Positions 24,307 to 35,789 of a DNA stretch of 64,000 nt are shown here, one piece after another. This DNA comes from Balanoglossus misakiensis (lineage: Eukaryota > Hemichordata), in assembly GCA_040954595.2 (NCBI GenBank), contig CM082580.2:8370001-8434000 (forward strand). The letters are read 5' to 3'. Below the pieces are notes generated by a model. It had not been told where the DNA came from, ran no database searches, and saw nothing but the letters and a program-made list of their open reading frames with translations. Every line of letters starts with the position of its first letter. Position 1 is the first letter of the stretch. The translations under genes and the position numbers were made by a program.

Positions 24307-27300
24307 ATGTTTGGCCGCCGTACACCCCGCCGGTGCTGCCTGTCGGCCTGCGTCGTTTCCGCAGGAACGTTTATGCTGCTCATCAGTGTGTACAACTCTG
24401 AGACGTTTCAAGGGTGGGTCCTGAACATGGGGCCGTCGCAAGACGCCGTGCGAAAGCAGTTCAGCGTGGCGCCTCCGGAGAGGCCAAGGCCTGGAGGGAT
24501 TAACGCAAGGTAGGTCCATGATCTTCAACAGTGTATGTCACTTCCTAAAAGACAATATAAGATTTGAAACAAAACAGCCCCGCTTCTAAAAGGAAGCTGT
24601 TGGTTGCTGTTAACTGTTAAGACTGACTGGCTGTATTACATGGTCAGATGAAAAACACAATGATCACAGATGTAGTGATTAAAAAAATAACACATTAAAG
24701 AATAAACAAAACCAAAAATATGAAAAAAGTTAATGTAATTATCATATTGGTGTCATATTTCATAATTTTGGCAACCAATATCTTTTTTTTTTCAATTTTT
24801 CAGAAGAAAAAAACATGGAAGTGATATATGTTGAAAATTGAAGCAAATCTATTAAAATTTGATTATTATCATGCTGGGAATGAATCTTATCAAAATTAGG
24901 GTTCAATTGTATTCAACCACCTTAAAAGATAACTGTTATACTCAGCAAGGGGTACTGCTTTGTTTGATCTGGCAACATGAATTTTTAACAATGCAAACAG
25001 TGAACGTCTGTTCTGAATTGTCAGAATATGTTATATATTATGGCTAATGACCTGGTTTACATCTTTCGTTATCAATATTCTGATAGCCTCTTCTGGACCC
25101 AGAAAATGTAAAAAAATGTAACACTGGTTAAAGATTAATTGAGAAACTAGATTATGTTTCACAGCTCAAGCCGTAGGCCTACTCTGTGGCTGAAAAATTA
25201 GAATGAGAATTTTTGTTGTTGAAATAATGACCAGAAAGGTCTTCAGATGTAGTATTTTCATTTAGCAGATCACTCACATATGATGTGTATGAAATTATGA
25301 CTAATGAGTTTGTTACTACAGATTATTGCATTCTGTAGATTTTTTTTTTGAATCAACATGTACGTTTAATGCTGTACACAAGAATCATACATTAGATGAT
25401 TTGTTTCGTTGAAATGTGCTCATCATCTGTCACAATCCATGAAAGTGAAAAGGGTTGTCATTGCTTATATGCACATTTTCTAGTTTCATTTTATCAACAT
25501 TCAAAATTTCATTTCATGTTTAATATGTAACTTGTAAGCAGTTTTGTTTCAAAGTTCAAGTAGCTACATCTGATTTACAAGGGATTTGCTTAGAAAGGTA
25601 GTATGTGCCTTGAAAATCAGCATCTTGAACTACCGGACATAACAGCTAAAACCAAAAGATGATATGCAAATTGCACGCTAAACTACATCTGCTGCAGAGT
25701 GGCTGAACACAGAAGCTGTGAAAATTACTCACATAATAGTAATTGCATAGATCTTATTAGAAGACAGACCATTCCATAATTTTTGTACAAAAGTGCAGCA
25801 ACTGTTTAGCATGGTAAATACATGTATAATGCTTTTTAATTTAGTGTCGCTGAAATCCAGATCTTGGATCAATACAAAGCAGTGCATCTCAGCTTAAGCT
25901 ACCGGTAAATTCCAGGAGTGTCAATAGATACTTGTATCATAAATCATGTGTAAACTACGTGCCAACGTTATCTTACTTCCAATAAAATTTTGTTCATTAT
26001 TAAATACACAGCTTTTCTGTCAGTGGTGGTCAGACTTTTTCATCCATCCGATCACGAAAGTCAATATGACCTGATTTGCAGAGAGGCCAACCTGACACGA
26101 ACTTGTGTATTTGCGGAAAAAAAACTTTTTGTTTGATGCAGCCTAACATGACACAGGTCAACTTGCATGTCACCAGTCAGCCTGACAGGTGACAAAGTCA
26201 GGATGACTCATTGCCTTCTGGATTCATGAGATGACCTGACAATATTTAATGCAAATAGAGGTGCATTGAAATGTCACAACCCCACGCTATTTGTACAAGA
26301 AGCAGCCTTTTGTCAGACAAACCCTTTAGATAAGAATATGATATATGCCTTTATTACTTAGTATTATTTTTTTCTTCTTTTTTTCTCCAGATTGTCACCA
26401 CCATACTTAGACAAACATCCTATCAGGTATGTCTTCAAGCCCCTGTGAAAATAAACAGATTGACCAAAATATAATGTATGTATAAATTTATGAATGATGA
26501 AAATACGTTTTCATATAAAATGTTTTCAACATTCTTAAATTTACACATAGTGTACATGTATATCATATATGTTCGAAAATGATTTCATAAAATTGTACAT
26601 ATAATTAAAATTTCATAAGTTATATATGTGGATTTCCCGCCGAAAAATGATTAGAAATCCACGGCAGACCCAGATACTTGTGTAGAATTAGTGAAATTGA
26701 CCCTGCAAAAAAGTTCTTAGGCTCCAGCAGATCAGTGCCTGTATCGGGGTTGTTGTGTGTTTTTCTGAAGTAATACAAATCATGCATGCCCTTGAAATTG
26801 GTCATAAACATCGGTCTTCAAATGATTGGGATGAGGCCAGATAAAGAGGGAAAATGCTGCTAGGAGGTGGTAGACCTACTTTGCTGTAACTTGTGTGTTT
26901 GGTGACCGTGGCGCGTGGGCGTTCCTGCCAACAATGTCCAGTGTGCTGGTATTTCACAAGTTCTGTCAGCTGCAGGGTTGTCGACAAATAGTGCGGCAGG
27001 AATTTGCTATGGCAGACCAAAAATGTTTCCAAAATGTTCTCTTCACAAATAGTGTTAACTTTTACAGTTGAGAATAGACTTTTGACAATGACTCAAATTT
27101 CAAAAGAATAAAAATGCTAAAAATATCCAAAATTACTGTGTCCAGAGCTCCCAATATAATTATAGTGGTACAAGAATTGTGTGTTTATTGATACATGTAT
27201 ATTTACAAAAGTTTTGTCATATGTGTCGATCATTTCACCTATACATGTACACAAGTTTTGAAATTTATCGAGCAATATATGTTGTGAAATGCATTGAAAA

Positions 27301-30054
27301 CAGTCAGTCATGCGGCTAAGATTACAATGATGGTATTTGACCATGTGTTGTGTTTGTCCATATGGCAAGCAAAAGCACAGTGGGGAAGTTGTGTCTGTGT
27401 GTTAATATCATGCCAAAAGCTGATCATGTACAACTGAGTAATTGTTCACTAATTATTTTTCCACATATACACATTTTAAAATTAAATGCATGCATGTGGT
27501 ATTTTTTGAAAGGATATTGACTCTTGGCCCATTGGTTAAGTGAAAGTACAGTTTTTGCTGTTCTTCTCCCTTCAATGAAAGTAATGTTCTGCTTTGTCTA
27601 TTTTCAGACCTTTCAACAGCAACAATTCTGCAAATGGAAAATGTGTACGTGGTTATGTTCAGTCAGCCATGGCAGAATTTATACCATCGTAAGTTAAACA
27701 TCCATTGCATATATCATGCATGAATGCAAATATTGTCAAGAAGGTTTATATTGTTGAAGAAATATTTCATCTCTTTTCAGTGTCAAAATTCTCTGTATAT
27801 GTGGATTCACAGACAAAACAAAATTCAAATGACCAGTTTTTATCGCTTTATGTCAATTTATCAATGCTGCTGGTCATTTGGACAATTTACAACATTTACC
27901 AGTTCACATAAGTGTGTTTCCATGTCAGCTATTTATGTTGCAGTGACTCTATCGGACCTCTCACGTACTTCCTTGTGGTTTTTTTTGGTGATAACTTAAC
28001 AGTGCCTTCTGTCCATTCTCGTTTGTGTAGATTCAACCCTGATGAACACCTGTTTTTGAACAGCACTTACAAATCATGGCAGTATACAGGAGACTCGCTT
28101 CACGCTTTGAATTTCCCACTGGGGTTGGGCGTGGGAAATGGTAAGTGTGTGTGTGTGTCTGGGATTAAGTCTGTGTTTACTCACAGGCTGTGTCTTGGAA
28201 AGCCCTTTAGATCCATGACCTGCTACCCACAAAAGACACGTCCAGGGAACATACCTGCTTGATCGCACGTCAGAAACCACAGCTGGTGACTTGACTTCTG
28301 ATTTCTCTTAAATCTGAAAATTAAACTAAAGCTGCAATACATGTATATGTATCCATAATATTAATAGTGTTTATTTTTTTTTCCATTGTTTACAGAGGCA
28401 ATTTTAGATAGTATCCTTGAAAAAATTTCTAATCATGACAAAGTCAGAAAAAACAGGTAAGCTTTACTTTGTTTTCAGCCCCAGCTTCACAAGGCCTTGG
28501 TATGGGACTATCAGGCTAATGATTTGGGCTTTTCGTGTCTGTCCGTATGCATGAGTGTGTATCTGAAATCCCATCTTTGACTTGAATGGTAACTCTTTAT
28601 CTGTTTTCTCTCCACCGTTGTAGAAATGAATGTAAAACGTGTATATTGGTCGGCAGCTCAGGGGTCAGTCTGGGTCAAAAACTTGGCAAGGTTATCGACT
28701 CCTATGATGTCGTCATCAGGTGAGGAAATATTTCGCTCATCACAAACAACCTTTATACACACTGTCAGAACAGGAGCAGTATTGTTCAAGCTCCATTAGC
28801 TGTACATTTTCGCTATGATATTTTCAGTACATGTAGTTCTGTCTTGTGTATTTTTCTGCAGTTTCTTGTTCAAATCCCCGAAGCACCCCTTTAGAAGTCC
28901 AACTTTACCATAGAAAACAATAGAGTTAGATGCGACCATGGTGATGAAAGTGTTAATTAAGACTTTGCTTAGCAACTTCATGTTGAGAAACCTTTTATTT
29001 TTACAGAATGAACAATGCTCCAATCAAGGGCTTTGAAGAGTACATTGGTAGCAAGACCACATTTCGGTTTCAGTACCCGGAATCTGCCTTTCCTACCCCA
29101 GAGGATCTTGAGGCTGACTGTGAAGTTGTCTTCGTCGCGTACAAGAGAGCTGATCTCTATTGGTTAAATGCAACTATAAATAGTGTAAGTGGCGTAGCAG
29201 TTGTGGTCTTATACAGAGTCTAAACTTGAAGGTTTTCAGAATTTGCACAAGAGCAAATTGCATGCTGAGGTGTAGTAGCAAGTCGTGTTAAATGGATAGT
29301 GTGCGATTGATGATGACCTAGCTGTCCCCTAAAGATGCTTTTCATGACACATTTCAGTTCATATGCGTTAGAGTATTGCTTTCAGTGTGCCACAAATTTT
29401 GCTTTTCGGGGACTTAGATCAACCACAGTGAGTCTTCAATTTCATCACAGTTGTCTTTCTCACACAGGAAACACCAACTATTGCCAAACTACCCATTGGC
29501 TCTGGGATAAATCACCTCTACTGGAAGTCCGTCCCCCCAAGACTGGCCAAGCCCCCTCAGAAAATCAGACTGGTTAACCCCCACATTGTTTTATTGACAG
29601 CTTATGAACATGTGGGCTCACGGGTAAGTGTATGTGTGTGTGTTGGTCGCCACACTTGATTATTTCTGCTGGTGAGTTTTGGGGTAAATTTGCTAACGTT
29701 TGAGTGTGGTAAGACTTTTGCTTGTCCGAATGAAACAGCCATGGGAAATTTTAGTGTTACCGACAACCGTTGCCTTTCTCTTTTGACCGCACGCAGTACG
29801 TACCGACCCTGGGCATGATCTCCATGGTGACCACTCTGTACTTCTGCGACCAGGTTCACATCACCGGCTACGGCGTCGATCCCAAATTCCCTTTCCACTA
29901 CTACAGCTCTGACATGGCGGAAATGCCGAACACGGTGCACGACTGGAATCACGAGAAAAGTTATATCATGAACCTGCTCAGATACGGAATCATTGAGAAA
30001 GACTTGACTGGTGTGTTTGCGGAGGAGGTCCGGGAGAGATGGAAGGACTCGTAG
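24307..30054 (+). CDS. ST3Gal-like sialyltransferase (GT29), type II Golgi membrane protein, 392 aa
   Basis: Nine exons: 24307-24509, 26391-26426, 27608-27688, 28031-28140, 28396-28456, 28624-28719, 29007-29184, 29468-29623, 29797-30054. All are GT-AG and sum to 393 codons including TAG. A short basic cytoplasmic tail (MFGRRTPRRCC) precedes one hydrophobic anchor (residues about 11-28). Sialylmotif L is CKTCILVGSSG...DSYDVVIRMNNAP...GSKTT, split by the intron after VVIR. Motif S is PTLGMISMVTTLYFCDQVHITGYG, motif III is FHYY, and motif VS is VHDWNHE (H-x4-E). The enzyme should transfer sialic acid from CMP-Neu5Ac to galactose ends of glycans in the Golgi. Motif spelling is closest to the ST3GAL4/5/6 branch. 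The exact acceptor and orthology cannot be told by eye. Several Asn-X-Ser/Thr sites are present (LNSTY, LNATINS). Confidence 0.9.
28905..28957. repeat. Dispersed repeat copy B (intron of the sialyltransferase)
   Basis: Related to the segment at 13278-13336. Just upstream (28867-28880) is TTGTTCAAATCCCCG, which resembles a tRNA-type B box and raises the possibility of a SINE. No A box or A-rich tail was recognised. Confidence 0.4.
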
Positions 30055-31804
30055 AAGTTGCTATCTTGCCATAGTGTTTTATCTGCTGTATTTTGCCATA
30101 TGCCATATTGCATACTGATACATGCTGAATTATGCTAGGTGAAAAATTTTACGTGAAAACATTTTTTTTAAACTGAAAAGGAGACAGGGTTACAGTATTG
30201 TCCTGAAATGCAATATTTCAATTTTAAAAAAATCTTTAGAATGACGCACAGCAAAAATGGTGACTTGTACTTTTTAGTGCATGAACTATTTATGACATGC
30301 AGAGTTCTTTTTAGGCTTAGGGAAATAGTACCTGTCACATCGTCCACATTATTGTAACATGTAAAGTGATAAAGTTTGTCAAATGCGATATTAACTTGCC
30401 ATTTTCAGTAATGTTTCCAAACTTGCCTACCATAACTATCGCTGATTGTTGTTTTTCTTTAACTGCCGTATGTTGGTATTTTTCAGTTTCGGTTCCTACT
30501 GTGCCGTTTGTGGGTGATGTTGCGTTTATTTAACTATTTTGTCTTAAAATATGATTTTGAGTAGACACTGTTAAACAGATATTATAAATGTATGTTAGTA
30601 ATTTGTGGATGCATTATAAAATGTAAACTTTTTAATATTTTTTAAATAATACATTTGAGTGTGTAAAGAAAAGCAAGTTTTACCTCCAAGTTGACATTTT
30701 GCTGCAAGTTTTGCTCCTTCCTCCATGGTATTACACACCTATTGTCCTAACCTGTGGCAGTCAATCGTGTGCTACATTTAGAAACATGTGTACAATGCGC
30801 AGAGTTGAAATACCTGGGATGATGTGCAGATGCCAATTCAATTGCATACTTCGTGAAAGTTTTTTGCAGTTTCATTTTATGCCAAGCAACACTTCTCTGA
30901 AACGAAATTTGCCACAAAATGAAGCTTTATAAAACTCGGGCAAGAGTTACACCAAGTATCCACTTCAATCTTCAAGATTGTGATAACAAAGGAAGCTGTG
31001 GAAGACACAACTGTATTGTCACCAAGTGTTACCTTTTGTGTGAAATGCAAAAGCTGCAATATTTTAATACAATAGGAATATAACTTTTTTAAACCCCAAA
31101 ACACTGACTTGTACACTATTCTCTGAATATCACAAATGTGGTCATTTCCATTTGGAAAACAGTGGGTTGAATTTGTTGTGTCAAGTGTGAATGAAACGAG
31201 TCTGACCAGTATTTTCAGGTCTCTGATTGTGTCATCTAGCATTGGCATGTTGTATTCTACACTAGGTGTGTCGCCAAACATTAATTTTTATTTTGTGACA
31301 CGAGTTTAAAAGTGCAAAGTCTCTCTTACTGATGTCAGAATCCATTAACTGTTTACTACAATACCCCATTGTACTCCAAATCAATTAGTAACTCGTATGA
31401 TGACCACTCATGGCTTGAAGAATACTGTGAACTCTGATTTTGCCCTCTACGCTAAGTTTTGAACCATCCGCCATTTTGAACCCAGCTCAGTAACAAGCGA
31501 TGTAAAATCCCCTAGTGAGGTGTGACTTGAAGCATCAGTATTACTATTCGTCTAGTTCTCACATAATTTTGACAAAAAACACTGGTACAGCCAACAGAGA
31601 TGGTTATAGTCTGTTTATTTCACAGGACAGTAATTGTGTACAGCACAGCTTTCACAGGAAAAGTTGCTGACAGATGATTATGACAGTTTTAAACTAACCC
31701 TACCCAAAACTGCACTCAAAAGGCAATTGTTAACTCTCATCAACCTTCTACTCTGAACGACAAACAGCAGACAAACTATTGCCTTCAAATGTAGTGGTTG
31801 AAAA
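30055..31804. other. Intergenic region between convergent sialyltransferase and HROB genes
   Basis: AT-rich 3' UTR-like DNA serving two convergent genes. No coding exon recognised; the frames at 30699-30932 and 30877-31281 have no domain features. Confidence 0.5.
31614..31619 (-). terminator. Polyadenylation signal of HROB
   Basis: AATAAA on the minus strand, 186 nt past the HROB stop codon. It is the first canonical hexamer downstream. Confidence 0.55.
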
Positions 31805-34800
31805 TCAGAAGTCTGCAAATAGTTCATCCTCTTCAATACCTTCAAGCAGTGCATCAAGATTTTCTGAAACGGAAAAGTGAAAAGTTGTTAACTAATCATA
31901 TTTCAATTTCTTCTTGAAAATATCACAGAATGATCGCACAAGTTCAGATGGCAAGAGTGTGCCACCCAAGGAACAGCTACAAGTTCATATTTACCCGTCT
32001 CAAACACATCAGCTGTTTTCTCCAATGTAAAATTTCCAGACTTCGTTTCCACACCACCATTGTCATTGGGACATGCCACACTTCCACTACTGGCACTGTG
32101 TTCATTGTTACTGTTCTGTTGTTTGACTGGCAGACGGTTCTGTTTCCCCGACTTCCCAGTCACAGTGAAATCAGCACACACAATTCCATCTCCGGGTCCA
32201 TGCTGCCCTGGTGGCCCTCCGGACGCTTGCACAAACATGCCTCGTCTCTCAGACTGAACCTCACTTTCTCCACAATGACGAACACTGTTTCCGAACCGTT
32301 CATTGGCCTGTGGTTGCTTGTCCCTTATCCGTCCACTCCTATCCTCGCAGCTGCTTGCAGGGCCTCTCGAAGTCTCCACAGCCGTGACGGGGACGGTCTG
32401 ACTGGATGACAGGCTGGCGTTGCAATCCACGGCAGAGTAGACTTGAATCAGGTTGGACGGAGTAACGTTCAGGTAGTGATTCCTCAGACACGGACTCAAC
32501 ACGCTCACCTGAAAAGGTTTGAAAGGGAAACATTTTTCTGGTATGCATGTCTCTACAAGGCTTGGTTGTACAAGAACTGGCTTTTGTCATATGTTCATCT
32601 TTCAGCGTATGAAGCCATCATGCTCAGTGGTGCGAACATTGACTTCACTGCTTACCTGTCTCAGAACCAAAGCTGCACCAGGTTTCAGATCACTCTGATG
32701 TTCCTCCAACAGTTTCTTGTGCAATGTGCCCTGCATCTCACCCGAGGGATCTCTGAACACAGCGCTGGCATCGCAGAAGTTGACAGATTTGATGAGGACA
32801 CACAGATGAGGAACTTTTCCCTTGGGAAGCTGCTTCAGACTGGCCTGCACAAACAATAATTGTGATGTAAAATCTTAGACACAACAAGCTGCCAAGAATG
32901 GACCAGGAGTAGGCCATTTTATTCCAGCTGTATATCAGGCAATGTTTTGCAAACCAGTTTACCTGGCATCTTCTACTCCAATCTGAAATAAATACACGGT
33001 TTCCTCCCAAGAATTTACCAAGACCGACTTCAGTTAACCCAGATAAATAAAATCTGGTGTGGCTAAATGTGATTCACTTGCCTTTCTCATGACCATAGCT
33101 ATGTTACACTGCGAGAGTATACAGTGGGGATCTTTTTCATCCAATCCCATGTCAAGCTTCATGTTCATCCAGGCACCACGGCCGAACTCATCCTCTGTGT
33201 CTTGTGAACTGGCAACCACCTTACAGACAAAAAAGGGGAAAATCAGATGGCAGTAGATATTACTGTTATGGCATCATAATATTTACCACTAGGTCTGATG
33301 TCTTGTGTTATTGTTAGACTTCACTGCAAGAGTGGAAAAAGCACAACAAGGCCATAAAAAGATAAGCTTTCACTTACATGTACCACACTATCATTCAGTT
33401 TCTTCCCACTGCCATTCTCTTCTTTTTTAGGTGCAGCATTCAGGTCTGCTTCAGTGACCCTCTGACCTGAAGTCTGGGCAAAACAATAGGGTAAAGGGTT
33501 CAACTGATATTTATGGTACCGTTTGTGGTCTATTTCAAGTTACACTAATGCATTTATAATCATCTCATCTTCTTTGGCAGGATTTTTATAGCATGTAACA
33601 AAGATTATGCGGTTGACTCATGAAAATGTGACACTTGTGTCTTTCAAGACCTACCAATTTAGGCAGGAGACCAGCTGGTCCTGGGAACTTCCTTGTTTTT
33701 GATTTGGCCGTGCCACTTCCAGAGGTGACTGGGGTCTGGCAAAGCTGGGCTATCCGGGATGTAAGTAAAGGAGTCTGAGGGGTTACAGCTCTTTGCCCAG
33801 TGAGCATGTTTTGGTTCGGCAAGGCAGCCGGTGAGACGCTCTGTCTGTGATTTGATCCGAGGGGTGGTCTTGGGGCAGCAGCCTGGTGTGGCGAGATGTT
33901 TGGTCTTGGTGACTGATGCTGATTTGCACTTTGTGGGGGCCTTGTGAACTGTCCACTCCCTGTTCTTTGGAAACTTGGGGTGATCATTGCAGACGATGTG
34001 GGTGAAGGTGAGGAAGCGCTGCTTGGCGTAAATTGCTGCCTCGCTGGTTGCATTGGGGAATTTCTTTGATTTGGAGTTGATAATGGAAAGGAGTTCCTTC
34101 TCATTGGATTAGGGTTGGAGTGTTGTTTCTGAGATGGTCCCATATTTCCTGACACTGGAGATTTACTGAATTGCGAAGAAACTGTCCGGGCCATCATTCT
34201 GGGCCCCCTTTGCTCATTTGCCGTACCAGGTATCTGTGGACCAGTACCTGGCATATTTGTGCTGGTATACGAGAGAGGTTTCTTGAGATTTTGCGGACTT
34301 TGTTCTCTTGATGATTGGGTCGTTGATGCGTGCAACCTGGACAGGTCCTTTGAAGGTGTCCCTGTTGGTCTGAATGGCACAGAATTATCACTGATCTGCT
34401 TGAAGTTGGTTTGACCTGAGATGGACGTTGTCGGCCCCTGGGTACAACTGCCAGTTTTTCCTTGGACGTGTTTGAATCTGAACTGCCTCGGTGACGACGG
34501 AACTCCAGAACCACCATTGTGGGAACCTCTCCCTTGACCAATCGGTGGCTGATCAAACTTTGCGAGTTTTCTTGGTGGCTCACACTCTGTAACCGTGCGC
34601 GTAATCCTGTTAATCTGATTTCGATGTCCATGACCTTCGACCCCCAACCCACCAATTCTGTGCTGTGAAGTTCCGGCATTCGGAGCAGACTGCCTCTGTT
34701 CAAATCCCCGGTTATTCAATGATGACGACTGCAATGGAGTCCTGTTCGTAAACTGGAAATTCTTAGCCTTGCTGCTGTCAGTATTATGTCCACACGTTCC

Positions 34801-35220
34801 TCCGCTACTTGTTCCCTGTTTATTGTTATTGTTATTCACGTGTGAGCTGCTTGGAATACTTGGTAAAAAGAAATCCTGTGAACAAAATTGTTGGAGAATG
34901 GGAAGGTACGTGTATTATTGTCAGTTGCAAGAATCAATGTCGAATACATTTAATTAATCTTAGAAGATGTTAATAAATGCCCTTACCTCTTCAGAAAATG
35001 ATAACTCATCTTCCCCAATGTGAAACAAACTAAAGTTGCTCCCCTCCTGTATCGAAACAAAAGAAAAAAAATTGTTACTGTTTCTACTCTATAATAGGGT
35101 ACTTGTATACAATGTATTACATGTACAATGGTCTCTAAATTTGCAAATGAATAAAGATATCCCACAAAGTTTACTACAATGGCCCTTTGCTGTGTTTACC
35201 TGTGGCGCTCCCATAGACAT
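31805..35220 (-). CDS. HROB: Homologous recombination OB-fold protein (HROB/MCM8IP), 765 aa
   Basis: Exons in transcript order: 35220-35200, 35046-34987, 34875-33655, 33473-33378, 33219-33082, 32844-32656, 32508-31995, 31863-31805. They sum to 766 codons. The long third exon (407 codons) encodes a disordered Gln/Ser/Pro/Asn-rich region ending in KFPGPAGLLPKL, the conserved motif before the OB domain. The OB-fold region (residues about 467-600) matches the family in detail: DEFGRGAWMNMK, GLDEKDPHC, KQLPKGKVPHLCVLIKS, FRDPSGEMQGTLH, LRNHYLNVTPSNLIQVYS. The acidic end ENLDALLEGIEEDELFADF resembles the human C-terminus. HROB recruits and stimulates the MCM8-MCM9 helicase in homologous recombination, crosslink repair and meiosis. 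The intron at 33081-32845 has a GC donor. The gene is divergent from the RING gene 570 bp away. The human protein is 647 aa. Confidence 0.96.
33080..33081 (-). other. GC splice donor in HROB
   Basis: The exon ends ATGAGAAAG and the intron begins GCAAGT. The acceptor TTTGTGCAG is followed by GCCAGTCTG, keeping the conserved MRK|ASLKQLPK frame. No GT donor nearby restores this frame, so it is a GC-AG intron with the strong consensus AG|GCAAGT typical of such sites. Confidence 0.85.
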
Positions 35221-35789
35221 GATGAAGGGATACACTCGACTGACAGACTGCATGCAGTACGCCAGTACAGTAGGGACTGAATCAGCCTTCCGTTTTGGTT
35301 ACATCATTTACTTCTCTTTAAGAGGCCTTGGCCTTTTGTACAGTAAATTAGCTGGAGATGCGAGTTTCAAGACTGATGATGAGCACTCGAATGAACTCCA
35401 ACTCTCTTCTTTTTAAAATGGCCGCGCTCAAGATCTCGTGTTAGGCGAGATTTGTAGTTTTCGGTTTTATTCCTCGTAAGAACGGTTTTATTGTTTCCTA
35501 TCATTCCTGGTAGCTCCTTCTTATCGTCTTAGTTTTGAATTAAAACCCTACGGAGAAAGATAGTTTTGCTATTAGCGAATAATTCTTGGACCGTCGCAAG
35601 TCCCGTGACCTTTTGCGAGAATGCATAGTTGAACTCAAAACAAACATGGCTGACAGTGTGAATAGTTTAGATTGAACTGATTGGCATTTATATAAACAGA
35701 ACTGTACGTAGCAATACCTTGTCGGAATCTGTCGACGTATACTATGGTATCATTGTTTATTGTCGAGTTCATTTGAAATCGCGACGAAA
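35221..35789. promoter_or_regulatory. Candidate bidirectional promoter between HROB and the RING gene
   Basis: The start codons of the two divergent genes are 570 bp apart, and the interval has no other gene. No clear TATA box is seen. Shared regulation is inferred from the geometry only. Confidence 0.5.

Noticed and set aside
34194-34703. 169-codon minus-strand frame in another phase
   Set aside because: Shadow frame of the long HROB exon.
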